A stretch of 40,914 nt of DNA from Azolla pinnata (lineage: Eukaryota > Streptophyta > Polypodiopsida > Salviniales > Salviniaceae). Both the position numbers and the translations under genes were made by a program. The stretch spans positions 1-40,914 of the forward strand of contig JBBBWG010032886.1 of NCBI GenBank assembly GCA_037176905.1, given 5' to 3'. Positions 1 through 12,195 of the stretch are shown one piece after another. Under the pieces are notes generated by a model. That model ran no database searches. It saw nothing but the letters and a program-made list of their open reading frames with translations, and was not told where the DNA came from. How positions within the stretch are numbered: position 1 is the stretch's first letter; every line of letters starts with the position of its first letter.

Positions 1-12
1 AGAGAGAGAGAG

Positions 13-64
<52 letters not shown>

Positions 65-76
65 AGAGGAGGGGAG
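1..76. repeat. (GA)n microsatellite at window start
   Basis: Nearly pure GA dinucleotides run to about position 58 and then become G-rich purine (GGGAGGGAGAGG). The tract ends just before the open frame of the PPR gene, so it is probably its 5' UTR or core promoter. GA/CT tracts are common in plant 5' UTRs. It also coincides with the window edge. Confidence 0.95.
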
Positions 77-261
77 CTTGAGCCGTCTTGTTGTTGTGGC
101 AGAGAAACCCTAGCTCACAGCTTCGCCAGCAGCCGAAGAAGCGCTTCTCCACCATTCGGGAGCTGAAGGCGTCGCAGGAAGGAAGGCGTTTCGCATCTCT
201 GGTCGCGGAATTCGCCAGGTATGGAGATCTGCTCCCTCCTCCGCCTCATGCCGAAGCTTCC

Positions 262-2655
262 ATGGAACCTGCGCGAGCCGATCCGAAAGAAAAGCCTCAG
301 GAATGCGCTCCGTTTGCAGGTTCTCTCGTCGTCAGACATTGCACGGAGCACGGGGACCCGCGCCTCCTCCTCGCTCTGTATCATGCGATGGAGGAGCAAG
401 ACCATCTGAGCATCGATGAACATGCTTTCTCCATGCTTCTGGGAGCCTGTGTCAGAGCTGAGGACTTGCAGACCGGGGTCCAGCTCGAAGAAGCCATGTC
501 CGAGCGAGGATTTGTGGAAGGAGGCAACTCCATCCTCGGGAGGAATCTGATGCGCATGTATGCCAGATGTGGCTCGCTGGAGAAAGCACACGACGTGTTC
601 GATCGTCTGCAGATCCGTGATGTGGTGACATGGACTGTACTGATAGCTTCGTATGTCGAGCATGGCCATGGAGCCGAGGCCTTGAGCTTCGCGCAGGAGA
701 TGCAGCACGAGGGCGTATCACCTGACCACATCGCATTCGTCTGCAGATTGAAAGCTTGCAGCGTCTCGAGATCGGTGCACGAGGGGCGTGGATTGCATGC
801 CTCGATCACGAAAGCAGGGCTGAACGATCGCCCTGTCGTGGGCAATGCCTTGCTGGGCATGTACCTCAAATGTGGTAGGCTTCTCGACGGGGAAGCCGTC
901 TTTGCGAGCCTGTCGCCGAAGAATGTAGTCTCGTGGAACTCCTTGATCTGCGGATATGTGGAGCATGGTCGCGATCAGGAAGCGCTGGAGTGCTTCGATC
1001 GTATGCATCAGCAGCAGCAGCCTGAGATCGTCGCTGCAGATGTGGTCACGATCGCGACCTGCTTGAAAGCGTGTGCGAATCTGAGATTGCCAGAAATGGC
1101 ACGATCGGTGCATTCCGATGCTGTCAGGAAGGGCCTGGAAGAAGAGCTTCGAGTCGCAAACGCTTTGATCGATGCGTACGTCGGCTGTGGCCTGATGACG
1201 ACGGCGCAGCAAACATTGGGCAAGCTCCGAGCCCGGGATGTGGTCTCTTGGAATGCGCTCATATCCGGATATGCAGAGCACGGCTGCGACAGCAAAGCGA
1301 TGGAGTGCATCGAGCTCATGAAAGCGGACGGAGTCTCGCCCGACGAGGTCACGCTTGCTTGCAATGTCAAAGCATGTGGCAAGCTAGGGCACAGAAAGAA
1401 AGGCCTGGAAGTGCATGCTGAGATAGTGAAGCGAGGATTGGATCGAGAGACGAGCATCGGCAACATGCTGATAGATCAGTATGCGAGGTGCGGGGTTCTT
1501 ACAGAAGCGCGTGCGGTGTTGGAAAAGCTTCAACGTCGGAACGTGGTCTCATGGAACACGCTCATCACAGGGTACGTGGAACAGGGAAACCGCTGCAACA
1601 GGGGAGTGCTCGATTGCTTGCGGGGGATGCGATGCGATGCCATCGCTCCCAACGACATAACCCTGCTGTGCGGTGTGAAATCCTGTGCCAGCATCGGCGA
1701 TGCCAGAGTGGGGCGAGATCTACACGGCGAGATCACGAAGAAGGGCTACGAATCGGAGCTTTGGATCGCGAATGCCTTGATCGATATGTACTCCAAATGC
1801 GGCTTGCTGGCGGCCGCCGGGGGAGTGTTCGAGGCGATGGCAGATCGGGATGTGGTGTCATGGAATGCGCAGATCGCAGGATATGTGGAGCACGGCTGGA
1901 ACTCGAAAGCGCTGGAAAGCCTGCGCAGGATGAAGGAGGAGGAGGAGGATGGAGGAGGGGCAGATCGTGTCACGATCGTGTGCGCTTTGAAAGCTTGTGG
2001 GGCTGAAGGCATGCTGAGCCATGGAAGGGGAATCCATGCCGAAGCCGCGACGAAGGGGGTGGAGATGGATCCGATCGTCGGAAACATCGTGGTGGACATG
2101 TATGCGAAATGCTGTGCCCTCGACGAAGCGCAGAATGTCTTCGACAGCCAGTTCTCAGCTCGATCTCTCGCATCTTGGAACGCGTTGATAACCGGATATG
2201 CGCAGCTCGGAGGAGCTGAGCAAGTCCTGAGCATGCTGGAGAAGATGGCGATGGCTCCCAACGAGGTTTCGTTCGTAGGCCTGCTCAACGCATGCAGCCA
2301 TGCCGGGCTAGTCGACGAGGGCTACTCGTGCTTTGCAGCGATGATCGGAAAGCACCATTGCATCGTGCCAACGCTTGAGCACTACACCTGCATGGCTGAT
2401 CTGTTAGGCCGAGCTGGCCTTGTGGATCCGGCGGTGGTGGTGATCGAAAGAATGCCATTTCAGCCCAGTCTCATAGCATGCCATGCTTTGTTGGGCTCTT
2501 GTCGGAAGTGGGGCGGAGTGGAGCTGGGACGGCAAGCGCTCAGACATATCGTACAGCTCGATGAAAAGGATCTAGCATCGTATGCTTGTCTGTCGAACAT
2601 CTACGTCGATGATTCCAGGAACCGGATTCTGCCCAAGTCCACCGTGCATCTGTAG
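262..2655 (+). CDS. PLS-class pentatricopeptide repeat protein, E-type, no DYW domain
   Basis: PPR proteins bind organellar RNA one base per repeat in mitochondria or plastids; PLS-class members usually specify C-to-U editing or other processing. The protein shows six long P-L-S triplets, each with a VVSWNxLIxGY-type motif followed by LKAC and a MYxKCG-type motif, and then an E1-like end (LLNACSHAGLVDEG, YTCMADLLGRAGLVD). It stops soon after LSNIYVDD, so the E+ and DYW deaminase parts are absent. The frame is open from 82, after a TGA at 79-81, but its first ATG is at 262, giving 797 aa. The 60 residues before it may be 5' UTR or a non-AUG-initiated targeting peptide. An out-of-frame ATG at 221 overlaps the start. 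There are no introns, as is usual for PPR genes. The family call is firm; the start and target RNA are not. Confidence 0.9.
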   Translation: MEPARADPKEKPQECAPFAGSLVVRHCTEHGDPRLLLALYHAMEEQDHLSIDEHAFSMLLGACVRAEDLQTGVQLEEAMSERGFVEGGNSILGRNLMRMYARCGSLEKAHDVFDRLQIRDVVTWTVLIASYVEHGHGAEALSFAQEMQHEGVSPDHIAFVCRLKACSVSRSVHEGRGLHASITKAGLNDRPVVGNALLGMYLKCGRLLDGEAVFASLSPKNVVSWNSLICGYVEHGRDQEALECFDRMHQQQQPEIVAADVVTIATCLKACANLRLPEMARSVHSDAVRKGLEEELRVANALIDAYVGCGLMTTAQQTLGKLRARDVVSWNALISGYAEHGCDSKAMECIELMKADGVSPDEVTLACNVKACGKLGHRKKGLEVHAEIVKRGLDRETSIGNMLIDQYARCGVLTEARAVLEKLQRRNVVSWNTLITGYVEQGNRCNRGVLDCLRGMRCDAIAPNDITLLCGVKSCASIGDARVGRDLHGEITKKGYESELWIANALIDMYSKCGLLAAAGGVFEAMADRDVVSWNAQIAGYVEHGWNSKALESLRRMKEEEEDGGGADRVTIVCALKACGAEGMLSHGRGIHAEAATKGVEMDPIVGNIVVDMYAKCCALDEAQNVFDSQFSARSLASWNALITGYAQLGGAEQVLSMLEKMAMAPNEVSFVGLLNACSHAGLVDEGYSCFAAMIGKHHCIVPTLEHYTCMADLLGRAGLVDPAVVVIERMPFQPSLIACHALLGSCRKWGGVELGRQALRHIVQLDEKDLASYACLSNIYVDDSRNRILPKSTVHL

Positions 2656-4124
2656 CTGATGAAGAAATATGTAAAGGGAAACCGATACATGCTCAGAGAG
2701 ATGATCGGCGAAGGCAGTGAATCCGGCCGAAGCCGCGCCTTGGGCTCAGAAATGGATTCAGAAAGAATGAATGATGTAGTAGGGCTGGAAAAGCTTGGGA
2801 GAAAGATAAGAAATCCTTGTCTTACACCCTGAACCCTAAAAACCCTCGTATGTCAAGCCTAGGGTTTTAGGGTTTTGTTATATGTTTCCATGGAAACCCT
2901 ACCATCTGTAAAACCGCAATGAGATGACTGCGGGAGCCAAAGGTCCCACAAATCATATGCATAAAAGAACAGCTTCAAAATAGAGAACACATGACGTCTC
3001 AAACTGATTGTTTTTCCAAAATGTTGATTCTTTGAAGCATCTCAAGAGTGTCAGTTTAACTGCATCGAAAAAACAAAGTTCAAGGGCTACATTCAATGAA
3101 CTTCTTGTGATCATGTTGCATTTCTATACTGTTGATGAAAGTCACATATATAACGTTTCCAAAAGTAGTGTCACAACTTTCAGATTTTCCAGAGAAATGT
3201 CACCAACAAATGTCCACATGTTCACAAACAATCAAATTTACACACAGGCAACAGTCTCAGTTTTCTTTATTGCATGAAAGCATAATCTATGCTTGGCAGA
3301 TCTGAAGGAACAGTAAGTCATGAAATCTCTTAATCATAGATGATAGTAGTTATTCCCATAACTGTTTTTATCTGATCTAGTGGGCAATTTGGGTGAAAGT
3401 TTCTAACAAAGACTCGAGTATAATGGTCAAATACCTCCAATGGTTGCGTAGTAGAACTTTGAAGACCAACGTTTGAATAGAATAAAGTAGATTTCCCAAA
3501 GACTATTGTCAAATAGGCCTCTTATTAATCACATATTGAAAAGCATTCAGTAAAGAGAGATTCAAGTATGCTTAAAGGTTAGGTATACAGCCAAGCTGAA
3601 GACAGTCTAAAGCGACTGTTTGAAAGCTCGTCTTTCTTTTTAGCATCAGCATAAATCACACAACGAAAATCGGCATCAAGGATCCGTACAAGGAAACATT
3701 GCTTCTAGCTAGAAAGGAAGGAGCAGTGCGCTGGAACAGTTTAATCTTCTTCATCAATCGAGCAGAACAACAAAGAGCTCACTTGATATATGATTCACAT
3801 GAAAAACAAAAAGAATATGATCACGTGATGTTTGATTTTGAACCAAGAAACGCTTGTGCTGCTTCTAAAAATAAAGCCTTGAAAACTCAATGAGCAGAAA
3901 GGTAGAAAAAGAAGGAATAAACAAGAATGCTGAAAAACCGCAACAGATATCATCAATCAAGTCTTCCAAAAGAAAAGATGGATCAAAGCCTTTGTTTCAG
4001 AGACCATGAGATAGATTCGCTTCAGAAACAAATAATAATTTTTAACCAACCAGAACTAGCTATGCTGATTCAAAGTCTTTTGTTTATTTTCCTCGTTGCC
4101 AAAAAGAGAGGCCACTAACTTCCT
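2656..4124. other. AT-rich intergenic region
   Basis: No gene is recognised between the PPR stop and the GMD stop. The short open frames here are AT-rich and carry no recognisable domain. The one structured element is the inverted telo-box pair at 2831-2877. The last few hundred bases before 4125 should contain the 3' UTR of the minus-strand GMD gene. Confidence 0.6.
2831..2877. repeat. Inverted telo-box pair (hairpin)
   Basis: AACCCTAAAAACCCT is followed after about 15 nt by AGGGTTTTAGGGTTTT. These are facing, nearly complementary copies of the plant telomere-like telo-box (AAACCCTA), and they could form a stem in DNA or in a transcript reading past the PPR stop. Whether this is regulatory, structural or chance is unknown. 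Confidence 0.6.
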
Positions 4125-6497
<2,373 letters not shown>

Positions 6498-6598
6498 TGC
6501 GGATCAGCTTCGCTTCCTGCGCGGGATTGGGGCGGGGATCAATGAAATCTGCAAAACACTAGCGACAGGAACAGGTCAAATGGCGATGGTCAAAATGA

Positions 6599-6637
6599 CG
6601 AGAAGAAGAAGAAGAAGAAGAAGAAGAAGAAGAAGAT
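6599..6637. repeat. (AGA)n trinucleotide repeat in GMD 5' UTR
   Basis: About 12 AGA units lie 100 nt upstream of the GMD ATG. On the gene's strand this is a (CTT)n pyrimidine patch. CTT-rich stretches are common in plant 5' UTRs and core promoters. Confidence 0.9.
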
Positions 6638-6744
6638 TCAAGAAACAAGATGGATACCTTGAAAGAGGAGACTGTGGGAAAGTGCCCACGATCAGAGGAC
6701 TGCAGATTGAAATCGCCCACAAGGCAATTTTTGCTGGAGATCCC

Positions 6745-6752
6745 TTTATATA
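6745..6752 (-). promoter_or_regulatory. Putative TATA box of GMD
   Basis: The minus strand reads TATATAAA here, about 250 nt upstream of the GMD ATG. Initiation about 30 nt downstream would give a 5' UTR of roughly 215 nt containing the CTT repeat. The call rests on motif and position only. Confidence 0.5.
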
Positions 6753-6807
6753 CATCTGTGTGTAGAGAGAGAATGCAAGAGAAAGAGAGGGGAGTGTAGG
6801 TATAGGG

Positions 6808-7324
6808 AGTGGGGGTGTGTGTATAGAGATAGAGAGATCTCACTTGGTCTGAATCTCCTGACAATCTATCTTATGTTGCAATTAGATGAAGATAGAGGGA
6901 GTTGTTCTAGATCTTCTTGACTATCTATCTGATGCTGCAATTAGATGAAGATAGAGGGAGTTGTTCTAGATCTCCTGACTATCTATCCGATGCTGCAATT
7001 AGATGAAGATAGAGGGAGTTGTTCTGGATCTCCTGACTATCTATCTGATGGTGTAATTAGATGAAGATAGAGGGAGTGGGGGTGTGTGTATAGAGATAGA
7101 GAGATCTCAGTTGTTTTGAATCTCTATCTGATGCTGCAATTAGATCAAGATAGAGGGAGTTGTTCTGGATCTCCTCACTATCTTGATGCTACAATTAGAT
7201 CAGGATAGAGGGATTTGTATTGGTTCTCCTAACCATCTGATGCTGCAATCAGATTAGGATAGAGGGATTTGTTTTGGTTCTCCTGACCATCTGATGCTGC
7301 AATTAGATTAGGATACAGGGATTC
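6808..7324. repeat. Minisatellite of 54-59 bp units upstream of GMD
   Basis: Eight copies carry the core GATGCTGCAATTAGATGAAG followed by ATAGAGGGA. The ATAGAGGGA words end at 6900, 6959, 7017, 7075, 7158, 7213, 7267 and 7321 (the last reads ATACAGGGA). Spacing falls from 58-59 to 54-55 across the array, with one 83-nt step. That longer step holds a 35-nt block (7074-7108) that also occurs just before the array at 6808-6842, a higher-order element. The array lies 0.35-0.8 kb upstream of the GMD start. Confidence 0.9.
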
Positions 7325-7869
7325 GATCGGGCAATGCATGCATGCATGCATCGATCGATTCGAGCATCGATCGACTTGAATCGATCAGGCGAGTGTAGCT
7401 GGGGAAAAGCCGTGGCACTGATCCTATCATTTGCCTGAGCCTCCCACGGATCTTTCTGTTCGGAACTTTGGTCTCGATTGATCCTGACTGCATTCGACAC
7501 GTGTGTGTCCGTGTCTGTCGATGTTTTCGGCGGCATTACACAATGACATGCTGACTTACAATCGGGAAGAGCTGGCATGCTCTGTCGCAACCTGGGAAAT
7601 CTTTTCCGTTCATATCTTTCCCAATCCAAACTAGAGTGCATGATGGGCTCGAAGAAGCTGAGACGGACAAGGGCAAGTGTCGAAGATCCTTTTTGAGGGT
7701 CAAAACATTGATTCTGATCAAACCTTTCTAAAAGGGTCAAACCCTGAAATTGGATCGTCAACAAGGCAGATGCATGCCCCATGAACCCATGGCTCGAAAC
7801 AAATTACAATATGTGACCGATCCCCGGAAAGATCAACGGCGACCTCGAGTCGATTCTACGAACTACTTA

Positions 7870-7959
7870 ACAGACGTGGGAAGAATCATGCTATGTATGG
7901 CCTGCAAACGAGATACAGACGTGGGAAGAATTATGCAATGTATGGCCTCCTCCGAGACG
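7870..7959. repeat. 45-bp tandem duplication
   Basis: ACAGACGTGGGAAGAAT starts at 7870 and again at 7915. The copies continue with ATGCWATGTATGGCCT and then diverge. The period is 45 bp with a few substitutions. Confidence 0.85.
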
Positions 7960-8103
7960 AGGAGATGAGAATAAGATATTGCCTGGAGATGGTTGCTCTT
8001 TGGGACTTCTTCCTTTGCACTTCATGGCGAGAAGCAATTGACGCTCTCAAAGGATAATCACAAGAACAGCTTGATGCAGCAAGACAAAAAGATGTCTCGT
8101 TCC

Positions 8104-8134
8104 AAACCTTAAACCTTAAACCTTAAACCCTAAA
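8104..8134. repeat. Interstitial telomere-like heptamers
   Basis: Three AAACCTT heptamers are followed by AAACCCTAAAC, one base off the plant telomere repeat (CCCTAAA)n in the first units. The tract is only about 30 nt. Confidence 0.75.
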
Positions 8135-9590
8135 CTGTAAAATGGACGGTCAAATACGAGATGGGCATATCAACCTCCCCCGGGTGCTTCTTCAATCGTC
8201 CGGTTCCACATCGATAACAATGGAAGCATTGATCGATTAGATGCTATGCTATGCCAAGGTGGAATTAGATTTTGAAGGTAAAACAATATAAACTATGATA
8301 TTAGAATTGCAATATGCACATACATTCAACTCCCAGATTTTCCTTTGTCAGTCTTCTTCTTCTTCTTCTTTATGGAAAGAAGGAACCTGCGACTAACAGA
8401 GCACGCGAGGGAAAGAAAGAGAGCCAGAGTTAAAGAGAGAGCTTTGCTTTGTACGATCGCTGGAAAAGCCCTGAGTTAGAATCTCACAAAGTGGTGGAAT
8501 CGACGGCGAGGTTCAGACACGACACAAGGTGGTGGCTCTAGGTGAAAGAGGCAGTGCCCAGTTAAATGTCTAATTTTGCCGATTGTTACTACGATTCAAT
8601 AGGCCGAGATCTACCTCTTACTGGCAAAGAGCAAGATTTCATTTATCGAGTAGCTGTTGGGTAACAAACCCCAGTTCCACCCAAGTAAATTGCCCACGTC
8701 TCGACAATGTTCTCCAACAATTGCGAGGACATGGTCTCTATGCCCAAATTGGAGAGCCTGTTCTTTATGTCCTTGATAGTTAAGAAACAAGGACATGTAA
8801 ACATCAACATAAATGTGGAAGAAAGCTCCGTCTCCAAAAGGCGATCCTTACCATAGCCATCTGGGTGGATCTTTGCATCAAGAAAAGTCCTCCAGTCCAG
8901 CATACAATTTTCCGCAGTCGCCACAGGCTCTTTTCTCATCAAACAAGGAAAGGGGGATCAAGATTGCCTTAAAAGTGTTCCAAAACCCTCCACATATATG
9001 ACAAGATCAGAATGCTTTTCTAGAGAAATGGCCCAAGTATACAACTACCGATAAACAGATACAAGCGAGCAGAAAATCGGCAAAGTGCAAGCATCGGCAA
9101 CCCACAATCTGACATGTGCACATTTCAAAAGTGAAGAAAAAGAGGCGAGTTTCTCCTTCATCGGCCGCAATGCCGACATGATCTACAAGCTCTCTATGCC
9201 ATAGCTTTCCAATAGTGCTGTATGGCCTTCGACAATGGAGATAGTATTAACATCCTAATGTCAATTTTAATCCTGACACGAAAACCAAAGCGAAGATTCA
9301 TACCGATCATACGCATTACCACCCATCTGCACTTTTGGGTCCTCCCGACAAAAATCCCAATCTTTTATTTTGAACCATGCAGTACTGAGTTATACATACA
9401 GGAAATAGAACATATTTACCAGTTAGGTTTGATAAGAAATCTTGTGGAAGAGGCACCTGAACCCCATTGAAGGTTTTGGAATCATACCTATGATGGGCTT
9501 TTGGCTTGTTCAAAACTGAAGGAAGCATTTCGACGGTGAAGACTCGGAGAGAGAGCCTTCGATGGTTAGGAAAGAATTCGAGATCGAGGG

Positions 9591-12195
9591 TTACGCATTT
9601 CCACACTGAGGACCCAGAAGGTCTTCGAGGGTAACACCGTTGAATACGGGCACTAGCCTTTGTACGCTGCCCTTCTCATCTTCGGTTTGCCACTCGCAAT
9701 CATCACCACCGCCACCACCACAACAACTAGACTTTTCTTCCTTCTCTTCGTTTTCTTCGCTCAAGGTTTCCCATTCCGACCCTTCCTCTTCGTCGTGCCG
9801 TTCTCCTTCTTCGACCCGGCGATGATCATATTGTATACCTCCATGCTTTTGGCATGCTTCGTTGAAAAGCCATGCGCTTTGCATTTGCTTCTTGATGAGC
9901 TTCTCGGCGTAGTCTGGTATGCGGTTTTGCTTCAAGCTCAGATCCCCGTCTGGCGCATGCGAGCATTCGTTGATGAACATGATGGCATCGAGCAAGCTTT
10001 CTTTAGCAAACCCTAAAATCTCATATGCTTGTGCTCTTCTCCAAAGACTCTTTCCATGGCAGTTCACTGGATTATGGAGGCACAAAGCTCGGGTTGTGTC
10101 GCTGATCGCTGCCCATGGATCTTGTAGAAGCAAATGGCATTGGGCCCTGTTACTATATAGCACTACGCGTTCTTTCTTTGCACGTAATGGGCACAGTGCG
10201 AGTGCCTCCGTATACTTAGCAGACGCCCCTACAATGTCCCCACTAGAAAATCTCGAGTTCCCTTCCAGCTTGACAACCAAGGCTCCAGCTTGCTTTATTT
10301 GCAGATCTTCCTTGAGAACCTCCTTTTCACGCTTTGCTCTCTGCCGAAGCGATCCAAGCTCATGAAGAACTTGTTTGGTTGTTGGATTGATCGATGACCT
10401 ATGGCCTGATGGAGATGGAAGTGATCCCGACTCGGGCAACAAGGCATCCATAACCAGCTCTCCCACTTTCTTGTGGTTCCCTAACCTAGGCAGCTCTGCT
10501 AGATCTGCCAGGGCAACAGCAACTTTATCGATAACCTGCAAACAGGCACTCTAAATATGAATCTAACACAAGACAGTTGCATTTCTTTATCCATCAAAAG
10601 AGACAGTTACAAAACTGCGTTTAAAGAGATAATGGTGTAGTGGTAGAGCTAATGCTTGCCTTTCGAGTTGCAGGTTCAAGTCATGAGATGCAATGTTTTG
10701 ATCAGAAGGCATCGTATTTTTGGTTTCAAATCATGTATAGTTGGGTTCATTAAGAAGGCAACTAAAGCTAACGCTTTATGACCCTTTGGATTGTTTGGTT
10801 CAATCAACCCTAGGGTTCATGCTTTCAGTTTCACATGATGTGCTATTTGGTACTTCCACATTCAGCTAAAGCTTTACTTTTGTGTTTCAAGTTTCTATTT
10901 CGAGATTTGAACAATGGGTATGATTCTCAATTCTGCTAAGGGGCGTTCATGCTTGTTTCAAATTGTATCCAAATTTGTTAATACTTAAATCAGGCAAATT
11001 AAAATTATAGCTTTCCACCTCTGAGTTCAGTGTAATGGGCCTAATTTCGGTTTCAAATCATCCAAGATTTTATATATCTAGCTGTGATGATCAGTTCAGT
11101 GTGGATTATTTCATGTTAACTCTACTACATCTTTCACTTACAAAAAGAAAGACAATCATCACGGGGGATATAGCTATGAAAATATTATAATCCTGAAAGG
11201 CTGAAGCTGTTTTAGTATTTATTTACCTTGTACCGAGTGTTGGGGTCTTGCAATAGCCATACAAGACAATGCACTGCCATGTATTGCCAGTCATCTGAAG
11301 AGCGTGCGATGTTGCAAAGAGCTTCCAGGACACTGGGACAACCAGCAACTGATATTCGTCCGATCTTCTGATGGCATATTGTTCGAAGCAGACCAATTCC
11401 AGCTGGAGAATTTTCATTAACTAAACCACCCCACATGTTTGGAAGTTTAGACAGAAACTCTGGTCTGCAAATAGTCTGGATAAATTCTGCTTTGAATGCA
11501 AAGCAATTGATGAGCTGCAAGGACCAGCATTGCAATTGGCTTGCCCACTCTTCTGCCTTTCGAGACTCCATTTCGACCCCACCCATTCCTCGTGTTAGCA
11601 GGTCACAATGGTAGCTCAATCGTTTGTCTACAAACTGAAAGAAATGTGTATACACAATCTCAAGTGAGCTTGTTGCAAGCTGAATTGCAAGCTCAAGAAT
11701 CTCACTGTGCAATGCAAGAAAAGGAAAGGTGGAATCATAGGTTGCCAAGTGTCCAAGTGCTCGTACAGCTACCCTTTGTTCTACCCAGGTTAATCTTCCC
11801 CTAAGAAGCTCTATCAATGGTGGAACAACACCTGCTCGAACAGCTCTCTCCGCAAACTCCTGGATATTCATTGTATAAGAGCCAATGATATGTGCTGCAT
11901 AGTAAGGTATGTAGATGTTCTGGTCCTTTGCAAGCCAACGTCTATTCTTTATCCCTTTCCATATGACAGCTCCCATACATTCCAATACGCCAAGTTCAAT
12001 GAACTCTGGATCATTTGGATGGGCCATGGCAGTATTCCAAAGCCCACTGACAGCAAGAACTTGACCCTCTTCATCCTGATGGGGAAACACCTTGAAAAAC
12101 TCTGCAACATTTGCTCGCCGCTTTCCTGGATTCGCCTCCTTTGTAACACAGAAGAAACATCCTGGATATGGGCAATCATGTGAGTTCGTATCCAT
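9591..12195 (-). CDS. ARM-repeat/TPR co-chaperone-like protein (two exons)
   Basis: This is a plant-conserved protein joining an N-terminal ARM/HEAT-like part to a C-terminal TPR domain. Exon 1 is 12195-11227 (323 codons), exon 2 is 10535-9591, and the intron 11226-10536 is phase 0. The total is 637 aa. The start MDTNSHDCPYPGCFFC fits homologues I recall, which begin close to DCPYPGCFFC; a CAG acceptor-like site at 12238 leaves room for an upstream exon. Further conserved blocks are SGLWNTAMAHPNDPEFIELG, YIPYYAAHIIGSYTMN, LTWVEQRVAVRALGHLATY, AEEWASQLQCWSLQLINCFA and ALCNIARSSDDWQYMA. The TPR shows a complete two-carboxylate clamp (K412, N416, N452, K485, R489), which in this fold binds the EEVD tails of HSP90/HSP70. 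The acidic, Gly-rich tail is low complexity. Arabidopsis homologues are annotated only as ARM/TPR-like. Family firm; function inferred. Confidence 0.88.
10620..10695 (+). repeat. tRNA-like sequence, SINE-type pol III promoter, in intron
   Basis: In the ARM/TPR intron, antisense to the gene, TGGTGTAGTGG (10633-10643) matches the pol III A box and GGTTCAAGTC (10673-10682) matches the B box, about 30 nt apart. The intervening sequence resembles a tRNA D-arm and anticodon arm, but I see no clean acceptor stem. This is typical of a tRNA-derived SINE head or a decayed tRNA copy. No poly-A tail or target-site duplication was delimited. Confidence 0.6.

Larger units (their letters stand above)
7325..9590. 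other. Intergenic region between GMD and the ARM/TPR gene
   Basis: No gene is recognised. The region holds palindromic GCATGCATGC and ATCGATCGAT words near 7336-7385, a 45-bp tandem duplication at 7870-7959, and an AAACCTT heptamer run near 8104-8134. The minus-strand open frame at 8643-8942 (99 codons) matches nothing I know and looks like chance. The end of the region should include the 3' UTR of the minus-strand gene that stops at 9591. Confidence 0.5.

Noticed and set aside
219..319. Possible short intron in the PPR 5' region (CCAG|GTATGG ... TTTGCAG|G)
   Set aside because: Removing it joins to a frame with no upstream ATG and breaks an otherwise open frame; PPR genes are usually intronless.
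8643..8942. 99-codon minus-strand frame upstream of the ARM/TPR stop region
   Set aside because: No recognisable domain, no splice sites tying it to a neighbour, and average intergenic composition.
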